From contig CM075853.1 of assembly GCA_037975125.1 (NCBI GenBank), positions 71,588,109 through 71,652,108 on the forward strand: 64,000 bases of DNA. The letters are read 5' to 3'. Positions 37,233 to 54,733 of this stretch are shown here, one piece after another (position 1 is the first letter of the stretch; every line of letters begins with the position of its first letter). The notes under the pieces are model-generated. The model was not told the origin of the DNA and did no database searches. It saw only the letters and a list, made by a program, of their open reading frames with translations. Source of the DNA: Latrodectus hesperus (Eukaryota; Arthropoda; Arachnida; Araneae; Theridiidae). The translations under genes and the position numbers were made by a program.

Positions 37233-37588
37233 TTTCAACAAGATAACGCCCTGTTATATTTTTCAAGAAATATTCACGATGTTATTTCAAATGATAACAA
37301 TCAACTTTTTTTCCTTGTCAGTTACACATTTAATCAATAAGTGTCATATCCTGCGAATATTTTTACTTATTTGCCAACTATGTAACCTATTGAAAACATG
37401 TGGAATTTAGTTGGTCAGAGTGTCTAGAACCTGATTTTTATTCTGCAGCATTTACATAAGAGTTTTAAGGAAATATACAAACATTAAGAAATGCTCTTCT
37501 CCCAACAGATATTCAAAATATGTTTAATGTTAAGTCACATCCTTACGATAGCCTTTATTTAGCGTGTGTTGGCTACATCAAATACTGA
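37233..37588 (+). pseudogene. Strongly decayed Tc1-type transposase, C-terminal part
   Basis: Tc1/mariner transposases excise and insert their element at TA sites. The plus strand shows FQQDNA (catalytic Asp at 37242-37244), then PIENMWNLVGQ (catalytic Glu at 37392-37394). In a second frame the family's usual C-terminal end reads LLPTDIQNMFNV ... CVGYIKY followed by TGA at 37586. There are several stops, at least one frame change between the two blocks, and about 15 extra codons between Asp and Glu compared with the usual 34. The first catalytic Asp, the DNA-binding domain and terminal inverted repeats are not recognisable. Decay is much deeper than in the copy at 54.5 kb, and the sequence is too different to be its sibling, so it is an older, distinct lineage. 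Confidence 0.7.
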
Positions 37589-40500
37589 TTTCTGATACTT
37601 AATATTGCATTTTTGTATTTAAAAATTTAATCATTTATTTTGACTAATAATAGTCGTTCGTAAATTGAATTTCATTTAACTCTGATGATTCTCTCTTTAT
37701 GTTTACAGTTTCAAGAACACATTTTTAGTTAACTGTCCTCAAAATCTTAAAAATCCTATAATCAGTTATTTTCTACAACATAAGTCTCTCATTTTTCTAT
37801 AATATGGAGATAAAAAGATTTTTATGATATGGTTTCTATGAGATAATATAGTATGATAATAATCATTCGATTTTTTTTAACTAGGAAAAGATAAATTTGA
37901 AGAAAATATTTTATGTAAAATAACACAAATTTTTTAATGCATTTATTTAAAAATTCATTCATTGTTATATATCTGAAAAGATATATAACATTCATATAAA
38001 TATTTTCATTTCAATCTTAAAAGCTATATTTATTTCTATGAGATTGCATTTCATTCTTATTTATTTTTATTAAAACAATCAAACATTTTTCGTGACTAAA
38101 TATTAATATATGTTTCTGATGATTAATTTTTGATATTAAATCTCAAAAAAAATATTTAAAAATATAGCTTATGTTTACATAAGTACTGTGTCTTAAAGAT
38201 GTCTCAGATATTCATACAGTGAAATGCTGCTAACCTCTTACTATTCTTACACAAAATGGATAAATCATCCGCCATCACATAAGAAACAAGAATATGGAGA
38301 GAATAGTTTCTTTCATTAAATTGTACCTTCTGTGTCAAATAATTGTCTACCTAACTTACAAGTGAATCACACTTTTTCCTCTAAAAGACCAACATCTATT
38401 TTTTACAATTGCTTTCATTATAATCAGAAAATTCAATTTTCCAAGAAAATTACTGTTTTAGTTCATTTATGAGAAAAAAACTGATATGCAAATAAATCTT
38501 GACCCGCATACTGTATAAATAAATAAAGATGCAAATCGCACCCAACAGGACTTTTAAACTTTAGCCAATATCACTATGAATCTTTTAGTACAATCCTGTC
38601 TTTCTATAAATTCATATTACCTCACTTAGCTCACTTTTTTTCAATATTGATAAAACATATTTTACATGAATCGGAGACAATTCACTATTTTATATAAAAC
38701 TGATTAATTAAAACTATAGAAAACAATTACTGTTTTATACTTTCTGGTAGAATTTATGTTTTATATCTTTTGATAATTATTCATAATCAGGTTAAAAAAA
38801 CATCATCAGATACAGTACCTTACAATAAACAAAAACAAATATTACATTTCACCTAAAATATTAATAAAAAATTAGGATAAAGTAATGCATTTATTTGCTT
38901 AACATTTTTCATTTGAAAAAAGAAATAAAAGTAAGCTGTATAATTTTAATAGAATTTATGATTTTAATTCATTTCAACTATTAATATTTCTGATAATATT
39001 TACTGAGTTTCAAATTTTTTTCTTTCTTTTTTACAGGATGCCAATCTTTCATAATTGAAAAAAATCATATGCTATTTTGAGACATTGCTTTTGAATTAAA
39101 ATTGCAAAATTATGACCACGAAAAGTAAAATGTAACAAAAGATATAAAGAGATAAATAGTTCTTCTATATATTTAAAAATTGTTTTATTAACACGAATAA
39201 TTAGGGTTATTCACCTTGTTTAAATATTTCTAGAGTAGCTCTTTCCCATTAGAGCATGTAATTATAATTATAATAAAACTTTTTATAGCATTTCAATAAT
39301 TAGTCATTTTTAATCTTTTTCTACTTTCTTGCAACAGCAAATGTGAAACTAATCCCCATCAAGAAATTTTGAAATCGACACATTTTTGAATTTATAATTC
39401 TTGATTTCTTCTAATTTTCATCCCTTGAAAAGTAATTATTATCAGGAATTCATATGCTTTGAATAATATATTAATGTAATTCTCAACTTTCAACAATTCC
39501 AGAAATTTCACTATAATTGAATCTAACTATGAGATATCGCTCAGAAGTATTTTCGTTACAGGGACATGGGAAAATATAAAAAGATATGTTTGATAATAAA
39601 AGCAAAAGGAAAACAAAACATTTAATATGTTAAAAAGATATTTGAAATCCTTAAAATGGAATTATGTCATCCATGAAATAAAATCAAAGAATTCACAAGT
39701 TTTGCTAATTCTTTAAAAATTATGAATTCGGATTCCGTTTTTCCAAAAAGAGAAAAATTGGAAGACTTTTTTTTAACTTCATGACTTCTGCTTGAAGCAT
39801 GCTTTTAAAATTTTAAATTCTGTTACACTAGAAACCAGAAAGACAAATTTTCGTTTCAACATAAAATGAAAAATCCCATGCCCTTGAATGATTATACAAA
39901 TGTCTGAAATTTAATTAAAATTTCTTAAAACTACTTGTTTGGAACAAAGTAAGTGTTCAAACTATAAGTTTTATAATTTAAAATAAGTTTCATTTGTTTT
40001 TCAAAACAGTTTTCTCTTAAAATGAAAATCTCTAACAAGCAAGAAAAAACTTTCATTTATGAAATATTACATCTAACTTCAATAGATGGCAGAAAGTTTG
40101 TTTTCTTAAACTTTGTGTCTTCCTTCATATAATCAACGGAAAAACTTCCTTGCAATGAATAATTATTTCTAAAATTAAGTGTTCAGTAAGATAGTCACGT
40201 AAACCTCTACAATTTTAATGAAGGCATAGTTCATTTCTTTCGTATCTTTTCTTATAAAATATTTTAAATAAATTATATAGAGTACTTAAGAAATTTATAA
40301 ATGAAATGCACCTAATTCAGAATTTTTTATCATACGAGAAAAGGTAATTTGACTCAGAAATTCATATTTACAACAAATCGTCTTCGAATTCGTTAACTAA
40401 TATTTAATTATGATAAACAAGTTAAAAGACTTAATTATTAACAAAAATTCAAATATTATTAAGCTACTAAATAAAAGTTTTATTAAATAAATTGAAATTC

Positions 40501-41278
40501 ATTGACATGAACAACTGCATTCCCCTTGAATACTATTCAAATTATTTACAATTTAATAGTTTTTTCTTGAGATTTGAATTTTAAATATTAATTTGTAGTG
40601 TACTCCCTCAAAAAATATATTTGATGTAGAAAAGCTGAGGTGCATCATTAAATAACTTCTTATACATGATTTATCACACACATTTTATCTCTTTTGAAAA
40701 AAATACTTTCACCAAATATTATATTGGAAATTTTCAAAAATAACCAAAAAACAGGAAAAAGGTTTATAAGGTTAAAGTTATCCATAGTGTTTTACAGAAG
40801 GATATACATAATCATATTTTAATTTAGTTATTCCATATTTGTGTTCAGCATACTTTTGTAGTATACAATATAATAAAAAATAATTTGAATTTATTATATT
40901 GTACTTTCTAAATGTATTTATTCTTTTTATCAATCATGAAAAATAGCTGTATAATTAGTATCTGAAACTCATAGGAAATAAAAATAACTAATCATGAAAA
41001 GTAACATAAATTAACTTCACATGTGGCCAAAAAATTATTTTTTGCTAAGAACATAAGTATAACTTTATTCAAAATTTTTGCTTATTGTTTTCTTTCAATT
41101 TTTACTTTTTTCTTACAAATATGAAACTATTTACATAAAAATGCCGATTAGATTTATAAATAGCGTAACATTTAAAGGAGAACCCACTGCAAATGTCGAG
41201 ACTGAACCATAAATATAAACCAGATAAATATTTTTTGCACAATATTTTACTTTAATAACTTGTCCGACTTAGGTATTA
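37589..41278. other. AT-rich desert, no gene seen
   Basis: The only structure noted is the 12-bp hairpin at 37963-37990. No open frame of interest. Confidence 0.65.
37963..37990. repeat. 12-bp inverted repeat, 4-nt loop
   Basis: TGTTATATATCT (37963-37974) and AGATATATAACA (37979-37990) are exact complements around GAAA. Low-complexity arms make chance more likely than for the longer hairpins. Confidence 0.7.
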
Positions 41279-41349
41279 CATATGACTTGAATTGGTTAAA
41301 ATTTAAATTTTTTTAAAGCATATGACTTGAACTAGTCAAAATTTAAATT
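41279..41349. repeat. Direct repeat, 31-bp unit at 40-bp spacing
   Basis: CATATGACTTGAATTGG... (41279-41309) recurs at 41319-41349 as CATATGACTTGAACTAG..., with three mismatches, both ending in AAAATTTAAATT. It looks like an old small tandem duplication. Confidence 0.8.
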
Positions 41350-45030
<3,681 letters not shown>

Positions 45031-45108
45031 ATCATTGCTTTTGTGCTCTCTTTACAATATAATAGCAAATTGTTTATCTATAAGTAAACAAAATTATCAA
45101 TTGCTCTA
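45031..45108 (+). repeat. 78-bp direct repeat, left copy
   Basis: Starts ATCATTGCTTTTGTGCTC and ends TTGCTCTA. It matches 45397-45474 at 75 of 78 positions without gaps. Flanks outside the repeat do not match, so it is not part of a longer tandem duplication. Confidence 0.9.
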
Positions 45109-45396
45109 TTTATTAAGAACTTGTATTTACTTTTAAATATTTTGAATCATTATAACTCAAAAAAGAGGAAACAGATTATATTTTTATTTATAAAATATTA
45201 AATCAAATACTCTATATACATTAGCAAATCACAAGTTATTAAAATTAATGGACAGCAAAAGTTATTTAAAATTTCAACTTGAATTATATGCACTTATTTA
45301 TTCATTAGTTTATACATAACTAATTAAACTTTTAATTTATAATCATGACATCCTCAAAACAAAATTTTATAATTAGACTTGTTTAAAATTATAATT

Positions 45397-45474
45397 ATCA
45401 TTGCTTTTGTGCTCTCTTTACAATATAATATCAAACTGTTTATCAATAAGTAAACAAAATTATCAATTGCTCTA
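45397..45474 (+). repeat. 78-bp direct repeat, right copy
   Basis: The second copy, 366 bp downstream of the first, encloses a 288-bp unique AT-rich segment. The arrangement resembles a tiny terminal direct-repeat element, but the repeat lacks the TG...CA ends of LTRs, and no primer-binding or polypurine site is visible. Confidence 0.9.
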
Positions 45475-47542
<2,068 letters not shown>

Positions 47543-48114
47543 AATATGTGCACAAGAGATACTACTAATCTTAGAAAGCAGATGAACAACCTCTATATTT
47601 CAATCCTCGCACAATATTTAAAAAAAAAATTTTAACGATTTATTTTATATGAAAATGTCAAAAATGATTAAGCCTAAGTTAGAGCTCATTCTTTTCCCAA
47701 AAAGATGGTGAAAGTTTCTGTAAAAACATTGTCATTTTACAATGCAATGAAATATTTATTAGTTGGGGCTATTTTGTTTTACGAAAAAATAGTTTTTACA
47801 AATTTTTTTGTAAATGTATCGACTGATATTAAAATATGTGTAGAACGTACCTTTTTTAAATCAGTATTGTTTTCTGCCATAGTTGAAATTGTATTTTACT
47901 TATTTTAATCTCAAATTTTTTTCTACCATAATTAATTTTTGTTAATTATAATCAAGATTTACTTTTGTTTTCTTATTAAAGTTAAGCATTTAATATTCTC
48001 TAACAATTATGTGCTAATAAAAATGTTTTTGAGGATTAAATAAATTTTATTACTTACAAAAATTAAAATGTTTGTTTTTTAAAAGTATTTTAACACATCT
48101 TTTTCTTTATATCC

Positions 48115-48178
48115 CATAATCTATTATAATAGGCTTATGTTATTAACATAAGCCTATTATTATGGATTATAGATTATG
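48115..48178. repeat. Interrupted palindrome, 17-bp core plus 9-bp outer stem
   Basis: 48126-48142 (ATAATAGGCTTATGTTA) is the exact complement of 48144-48160 around a single T. Outside it, CATAATCTA (48115-48123) pairs with TAGATTATG (48170-48178), leaving unequal internal bulges of 2 and 9 nt. A near-spacerless palindrome of this kind can extrude as a cruciform. Confidence 0.85.
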
Positions 48179-50002
48179 AAATAGGTATATTTATCTTTTG
48201 GAAGAAAATAATTACTGCTTAATCAGAGATAAATTTATTTTAATTAATTTTCAATTTTTATATAGATTCTTTTTTTTATAAATTAAACATTTTTCAATAT
48301 TTATCTTTCTTTTATTAATAAAATGAAGCTTAATACTGAGTATTATTTTTGTTTGGCATGATTATTTTTATTATTATATTGATTTTAAAGCAATAAATTA
48401 TTTCTATTCAGAGGTTAGTACCCCTTAAAGACCAAAAAAATAGCACATAGTATGCTCGTTTTTATATTATTTAGTAAACACTGGCAGAAATTTGCTTAGA
48501 GTACTGGGATGAGTCTTACCCGGTGAATTTAAGTATGTATTCTTCAACGAATTAAAAGGAATAATGAACTGTCATGTGATCACGTCTGCTTGATTCTCAT
48601 TCACTTAATATGATTGCTGCAAACACTTTGCCATATTCTTCATTTTACTTTCCAAATATCTCATCATCACTAGTAAGGAATTATCCTTTTTCCCATTTTT
48701 AAAAACAAGATATTATTGAATATTTTTATCCTACTTTCTAAATATTATTTAAGTTTTAATGACTGTTCAGCAAATAATAGTTCTGTAAACTAAAATTATA
48801 GAAATCTTAATTACTATTCAAATTATTTTTGTTAAAATCATACAACTAGACATTTAATTTTTAAAAAAAAAGAAATGACAACTGCTTCACTTCAATGGTA
48901 GATTTCATTTGAAGTGTCACAAGAAATAGCGTAATTAATTATGTAAATTAATACCCATACTTATTATTTTTATAAATACGTAACAAGAGCTATACTTTAA
49001 ATATATAACATTATTCCTTTTTTTAACTCTTAATTTTTTCCAAGTTTTAAAATAATACCTATAATTACTAAACGAAAGCTATTAAAATTATATGCAAATC
49101 GATTTTATTCTATAAGAATACATTTCAATAAATTTTGTGGAAAATATATACAGATTTTTCTGCTTTTTTAAAAGTTTTCCATAATATTTTTATTTGTTAT
49201 TTTTTTCTTGGATTATAAAAATCTATGAATATAATGAAACGTTTCCAATTCCCATTTACAATTTTAGAATATCATTGGAATTTAAGCACAAACCAACTAT
49301 CGTATCATATTTTCCTTATCGAGAAAAATATTGAGAAATTTCAAGTAATTTTCCTCATCTGTAGAATTTGCTTAGCTTGAAGTATAACAAGGAAAAAAGA
49401 CTGTTTTTAACATAATACAAACTTTTTTAATCTTCCTCTTTTTTTATAAAAAAGGCTTTTAATAAATCTTATTGGACATCATTTATACAGGTAATGAACA
49501 TCAAAATAATTTTTAATGAAGCTTAAAAATCAATCGTGTTTTCAGAAACATGATTGCTTTTGAAATAAATTTTCAAATTCTATATTTCTCTTCAAATTTT
49601 AGCAAGCTTTTTCATGTTAAAATGTTAACAGTATTTTTATAAGAAAAATATATTAAATACATGTTTTTTCCATAGTGAAATTACAAAACGACATGTAATA
49701 AATATAATTTTCGTCCAATTTAATGATTCATTATGTGATGAAATATAATATCATGAAATTTGTTTTTATGATATACATCTAAAGTACATTAAAAGAGCAT
49801 ACAGAAATATCGTTCATTTTTTACCGGGTGATAAACATGATTGGAAAATTCTTCAGTTTAATAAATATATATGTTTAACTTATAATCGTAATCGTTTCGC
49901 GTATTTAAAATCAAAACGTTTTAGACGCTAAAAATAGAAAATGATTTTTTTTCCTTCACAATTCCAGTCAACTTACATAAAAAATAAGCATTATCAAGCT
50001 TT

Positions 50003-50079
50003 TTTAGATTCTGAAGTAAGTTAACAATGAAGCATATTATTGTATTACCGAATCAATAATTTTAGATTCTGAAGTAAGT
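50003..50079. repeat. Direct repeat of TTTAGATTCTGAAGTAAGT
   Basis: Identical 19-bp copies at 50003-50021 and 50061-50079. A small local duplication. Confidence 0.75.
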
Positions 50080-50997
50080 AACATTTGAGTAGTTGCTTAG
50101 TAATTATATTATTGAAATAAAAATATGATCATTTTTAATCATATTTAGTAAGATATAGAATGGAATATTTTATAAGAAATGATGTCCACTCGACTCATGA
50201 CAATTCTTTTCTGTAAATCCAAAATATTTATTTCATCTTTTACAGTGGTAAAACAGCAGGTAATTTAAAGAATTAGAGATTGGACTATAAGAACTACTGT
50301 TATGTACATTTTATGCTCAATGAAGCTACAGTTTATTTTGTATTAAATATACCAACAGTTAACATTTTCCGAAAAAAACATATTTGTTGCTTATTATGCG
50401 GTTTTTCTTATGATTATTGTAAATTTGTAAAAAAAAACGTTTCATTCGTAAAATAGATTCCTTGAAATAATGAATACAATTTTTTAATCTAAATTTAAAT
50501 TTTGGGATATTTCTACCATCTAAATTAATGATTGTTGATGTTAGAATTACTGAATTATCCTTAAATCTAAAATCTCATATCACAAATGTGTGTGTACAAT
50601 ATTTCTATTGCTAATTTCTATTCATTTACTTATTGGTTGACAAGAATTCACTTTAGACATAAATGAAGTATGATGTAAAACTTGTTACGTAAAAAATTTA
50701 TTAAAATATAACTCATTATAACTGGCTAATGGCTTATAAATAAGCAAATAATGAAATATTATCAAATTATTTATGGAAAATGTTATTAATTAATAAGGAT
50801 TATGATTATAAGCAGTCAGAATTTCAAGACAATCAAATTTTTTTGTAAGAAGATATTGTATTAATACACGATAAGAATATGGGATCAATATATAAAATAA
50901 TTGCACAATTAGGTAATTAAATTTAATAAAACCGTGTAAGTTCTCAGTAGATGAGAAGATGCTGTCACATATCGTATGGATGACACATGGAAAAAAA

Positions 50998-51455
50998 ATT
51001 CAAATGTTGACCTTCATCTTTAGTTGAACAATAATATAGCAATTAGATGTTTCACTATTTTCATTTTGAATGAGAAAAATTCAAACGTTCTCTTTATCTT
51101 CAGTCTGGAAATAAGACTGTCCTTGGTGTTCCGTCAATATGGTCTCCCCTGGACATATCTTAACCTGGCTAAATTTTAAAAAAGACGATATTCTTCGGGA
51201 CCCCTCAAATTTTGAGACATTTTAGATATTTTTGGTTTTAAGAATCTAGCCTAGCTAGACAACCTGAGATATGAAACAACAACAACAATATAATAATTAG
51301 ACATTTTATTTTCTTAAAGGAGCAAAGTAATCATACATTCTCATCTTCAGTTAAATAACAATATAGCAATTAGACATTTCAATCCTTTATTTCAGAGGAC
51401 AAAAACAATCAAATATGTTTCTTTATCTTCAATGGAGCGACAATATTTAGATAGC
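50998..51455. repeat. Diverged ~78-81-bp minisatellite, interrupted
   Basis: Units start ATTCAAAYG or ATCAAAT, carry CTTYATCTTYAGTTGAACAA-like sequence, then ATAGCAATTAGAYRTTTCA, then a TTTTATTT-like stretch. I count one full unit at 50998-51078, a partial at 51079 to about 51113, a partial at about 51275-51329, a full unit at 51330-51407 and a partial from 51408. The partials at 51079 and 51275 look like two halves of one unit split by an insertion. Confidence 0.75.
51114..51274. other. G+C-richer ~160-bp segment inserted in the minisatellite
   Basis: It begins CTGGAAATAAGACTGTCCTT and includes GGTCTCCCCTGGACATATC and CTTCGGGACCCCTC. It splits a minisatellite unit after CAGT and differs sharply in composition. 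No RNA polymerase III boxes, terminal repeats or coding family are recognised. Confidence 0.45.
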
Positions 51456-54120
51456 CTGTCTCTTTAAGCTTTTTTCAAAGTAAAAATTATAACTATTATA
51501 ATATTGTTTAAGAGAATTTTATTTCGATACATATCTATATAATAAATTAATTATTTATAGAGAATTTTCTGAAAACATCGTTAATGGGATGATAAATAAT
51601 TAAATTTAATAATACTTTTTTAATTTACCCACAAATTTATTTTCTTTTTGCCTATTAAAATCTTTTTAATTATAATTAATTAATTAATTAACTAAAATAT
51701 TTTAGATAAACAAAACAATTTTCAGAATCATTATCATTATCACTTTCATTAATGTTCTCAGTCGATTGCCTGTCCCCTTTTCCTGGACATTTTTTCATAA
51801 TTTACATGATTTAATTTATTTAGAAAAAAACCGATATATAAGAATCTCCTTATATAATTGAACTATATGCATCCTTTACAAAAAATGAAAAGAATTATTC
51901 AAATTAACAAGTATTTTATTTTGTAAGTGGAAATATATTCTTAGAAATTATGTAAGAATATAGTAGAATTTATGTCTTAAAATAATCTAATGAAAACTGC
52001 TTATAGATTAAATTTTTATATAATTATATTTAGATCTAAACAAATATAACGTTTGTAACATAAAATTTTGATTTGATATCCGAATATAGTCCTTTAATAC
52101 TCAAATTTATGTGTGGAAATCAAAGTAAAAAAAATTTTTCTTCAATTACATTTCTCAAATGCACTTTCCTAAACTACTCGAAACACATTTTGTCAATTTG
52201 ATTCTATGGTTAAAGTTCTACATTTCAAATCCGAATATATGTTTTAAGTATAATAAATATTAATAGCTATTAAACTGATGCATTATCGTTTCAGAAATAT
52301 GCCGTTAGAAGTCTTCTTAAAAATTCTTTTTAGATTAAAAGCAATTACATTTCAATTACAATTTGAATATTCAAGACACTTTTAAAATTCTACTGACAAA
52401 TTTGAAGTCAATAAATCATAAATTTTGTTTTGATATATGTCAAAAAAATAACTTTCTATAAGAATTTAAATAAATTAATACATAAATGTTACATTTCACT
52501 GGTGTAGTTATGTATCTAAATAGCAAAAATTCAAGAATAATATTTTTAAGTTACAATTAGTTTCCACTGTAACCGTGGTAACTTGTTAAGGAAAGTTGTC
52601 TGTCTTGTTCGTGAAAGATAGTAGATTAATTACCTGATCCAACTGAAAACCACTTATCTAAAAGTACCTATACGCATTAAAATTATGAAAGGTTGAATGT
52701 CCTAGTGGAGCTTCTGTTGCCCAACATTCTTCCATTAGTATCCGATGGTGAAAATTATAGAATGATAGCTTGATTGCCAACTGCAACATCTGATTATAGT
52801 TCAACTGTGAAACTATAATCAGTTGTCTGTGTGTTGATTGAGTTTTGTACTTTTATTTGGTTGAAACAGCTGTCGGAATATATCATAATAATTTAATTTG
52901 CATTGATTCTAATAATTAGGTTCATACTTACCTTAATAGAATTAATAATAATATTGGTTGTCAGTAACAAGCATATGACAATAATCTAGTTTACAATGGT
53001 TCTTATTTTATAGTCTATTTTGATTGATTTGATTATGAATTTTATTATAATTCATAAATTAAACGTATTAATTTTTATCTCTGTAGATTAATTTTATATA
53101 TATTACATAATTTATAAGTACGTATATTATACATATATGTATATATAATAAGTGCTAATTTAAGAACCTAAATTATATACATATTTATTTCGATATTAGA
53201 AACAATAATTATATTTACATGCTGACAGAGTATAATTTTTCAATATTCAAGCATTTAATTAAGATTCTATTTGCGTATCCGAACATACCTTTCTAATTAG
53301 TAGATCTCTTGAATTTACATGCTATAGTTAAAATATCAAATGTTCTTTTACCTTTCATTTGTCATCTGAATGAAATTATGAAAGATTAAATGAAAAATGG
53401 GTCATCACATACAGATGCTAAATCAATTCTTAAAATTTACTGTACACATTAATTACGTGAATGGGAATTTAACTTAAAACAAAAGACAGTCTTCCGACAA
53501 CTTTGCAAAAGTTAATTAATTAAAATTGTTCAAACGTAGAGTATTAAAAGAGTATGATTTGCGACAATGGTTTTTCCTTTGGAAAACTGGTATTGATCTT
53601 AATCATTTTCTACCTCATTCAACTTTGTCAATATTAAGCGGAAAATAATTTATCGGTCGGTCGACCACAATGCTGAAATTCGGGATCAATGCCAAAAGTG
53701 TAAAGAAAAATGACTTAAAGTAAGATGAAGGTGATAATAGATTACTTTTATTTACTTTAAAAATCATAAAGGAAAATGTACGCAAAACATATTGTTACAA
53801 AAAATTATAGAAACAATATCCACTAAATTTTATATAATTACTACAACAGCGTAGTTTACATAATTAGTTATTTATTTCAGCCATTCATATTCAGAATAAG
53901 CCTCTGTGTCTTACTTATAGGTGTTGTGTCTTACGTATCTTAAGTATTCCTAAGTATTATTGTAATAAAAAATGAATTTACTTTTATAATTTAAAATGCA
54001 CTCACTCTCTTTCCAATTGTAATGGAAAAGGAAACTGTGATATTGCTTATTTAAGATTATAATGAAACAGAAAAATATTAAAATAAGGATTAATAAAAAA
54101 GTATTATATGATTAAAATCA
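51456..54120. other. AT-rich sequence with a moderately G+C-richer patch, no gene seen
   Basis: The part at about 52560-52870 is richer in G+C and contains the hairpin at 52790-52822, but I see no coding frame or transposon signature. The remainder is desert, including a short (AATT)n near 51673-51690. Confidence 0.55.
52790..52822. repeat. 12-bp inverted repeat, 9-nt loop
   Basis: CTGATTATAGTT (52790-52801) and AACTATAATCAG (52811-52822) are exact complements around CAACTGTGA. It lies in the G+C-richer patch and could be a transposon-terminus remnant or a chance foldback. Confidence 0.75.
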
Positions 54121-54122
54121 AT

Positions 54123-54300
54123 TTACGATCGATTCCTAATTTTAAAAAACACGTTTAAGATCAATTCTTAATTTTAAAAAATTTCTATAAAAGCATATGA
54201 ACATATTGAATTATATTGAATTTTTTATATTTAATTAATAATAATATTGAATTTTTTATTAATAATATTGAATATTGAATTTTTTATATTCAATATTGTA
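54123..54300. repeat. Cluster of short tandem and inverted repeats
   Basis: First, a ~30-bp unit (GATCGATTCCTAATTTTAAAAA, then GATCAATTCTTAATTTTAAAAA) occurs twice. From about 54206, TATTGAATTTTTTAT-like units repeat three to four times and end in a palindrome AATATTGAATAT...ATATTCAATATT. The cluster lies just upstream of the AT tract holding the Tc1 element. Confidence 0.65.
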
Positions 54301-54382
54301 CATAAAATAAAAAATAAAAAGTTTGAATTCATGCATAAAAACACTTGTAAATATTAAACAACTAAAATCGTAACACACACAC

Positions 54383-54384
<2 letters not shown>

Positions 54385-54475
<91 letters not shown>
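54385..54475. repeat. (AT)n microsatellite, left of the Tc1-type insertion
   Basis: About 90 bp of AT dinucleotides, preceded by a short (AC)n at about 54372-54382 and ending ATATG at the transposon boundary. With 56012-56060 it formed one tract before the insertion. Confidence 0.93.
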
Positions 54476-54478
<3 letters not shown>

Positions 54479-54503
54479 TGCTGGACAATTGCTAAGAACG
54501 GAT
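54476..54503 (+). repeat. Left terminal inverted repeat of the Tc1-type element
   Basis: Starts CACTGCTGGACAATTGCTAA. It pairs with 55984-56011 at 26 of 28 positions; the two differences are transitions near the inner end. Confidence 0.93.
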
Positions 54504-54733
54504 AACACTATCATCCATAGCAACCACAAAATGAAAGGAAGCAAAATGTGGAAAATTAGAATAAGTGTGGGATATAGTAAGAAGAAGTATGCGTATGGAG
54601 ATTTTTTTCCACGTCTGTTCATAACGTGATAGCGTTCATAAGAGCTTTAAAGGTTTTGATGCGTGTGGACAGTTGTTGTTTCAAGTCAAAGTTTTACTGG
54701 AAAGATTTAAAAAACGAACTTGAAATTTTTAGC

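Larger units (their letters stand above)
47543..50997. other. AT-rich desert, no gene seen
   Basis: Apart from the hairpin at 48115-48178 and the direct repeat at 50003-50079, nothing stands out. The 67-codon open frame at 47705-47908 has random composition. Confidence 0.6.

Noticed and set aside
45031..45474. Miniature LTR retrotransposon
   Set aside because: No TG...CA ends, primer-binding site, polypurine tract or target duplication.
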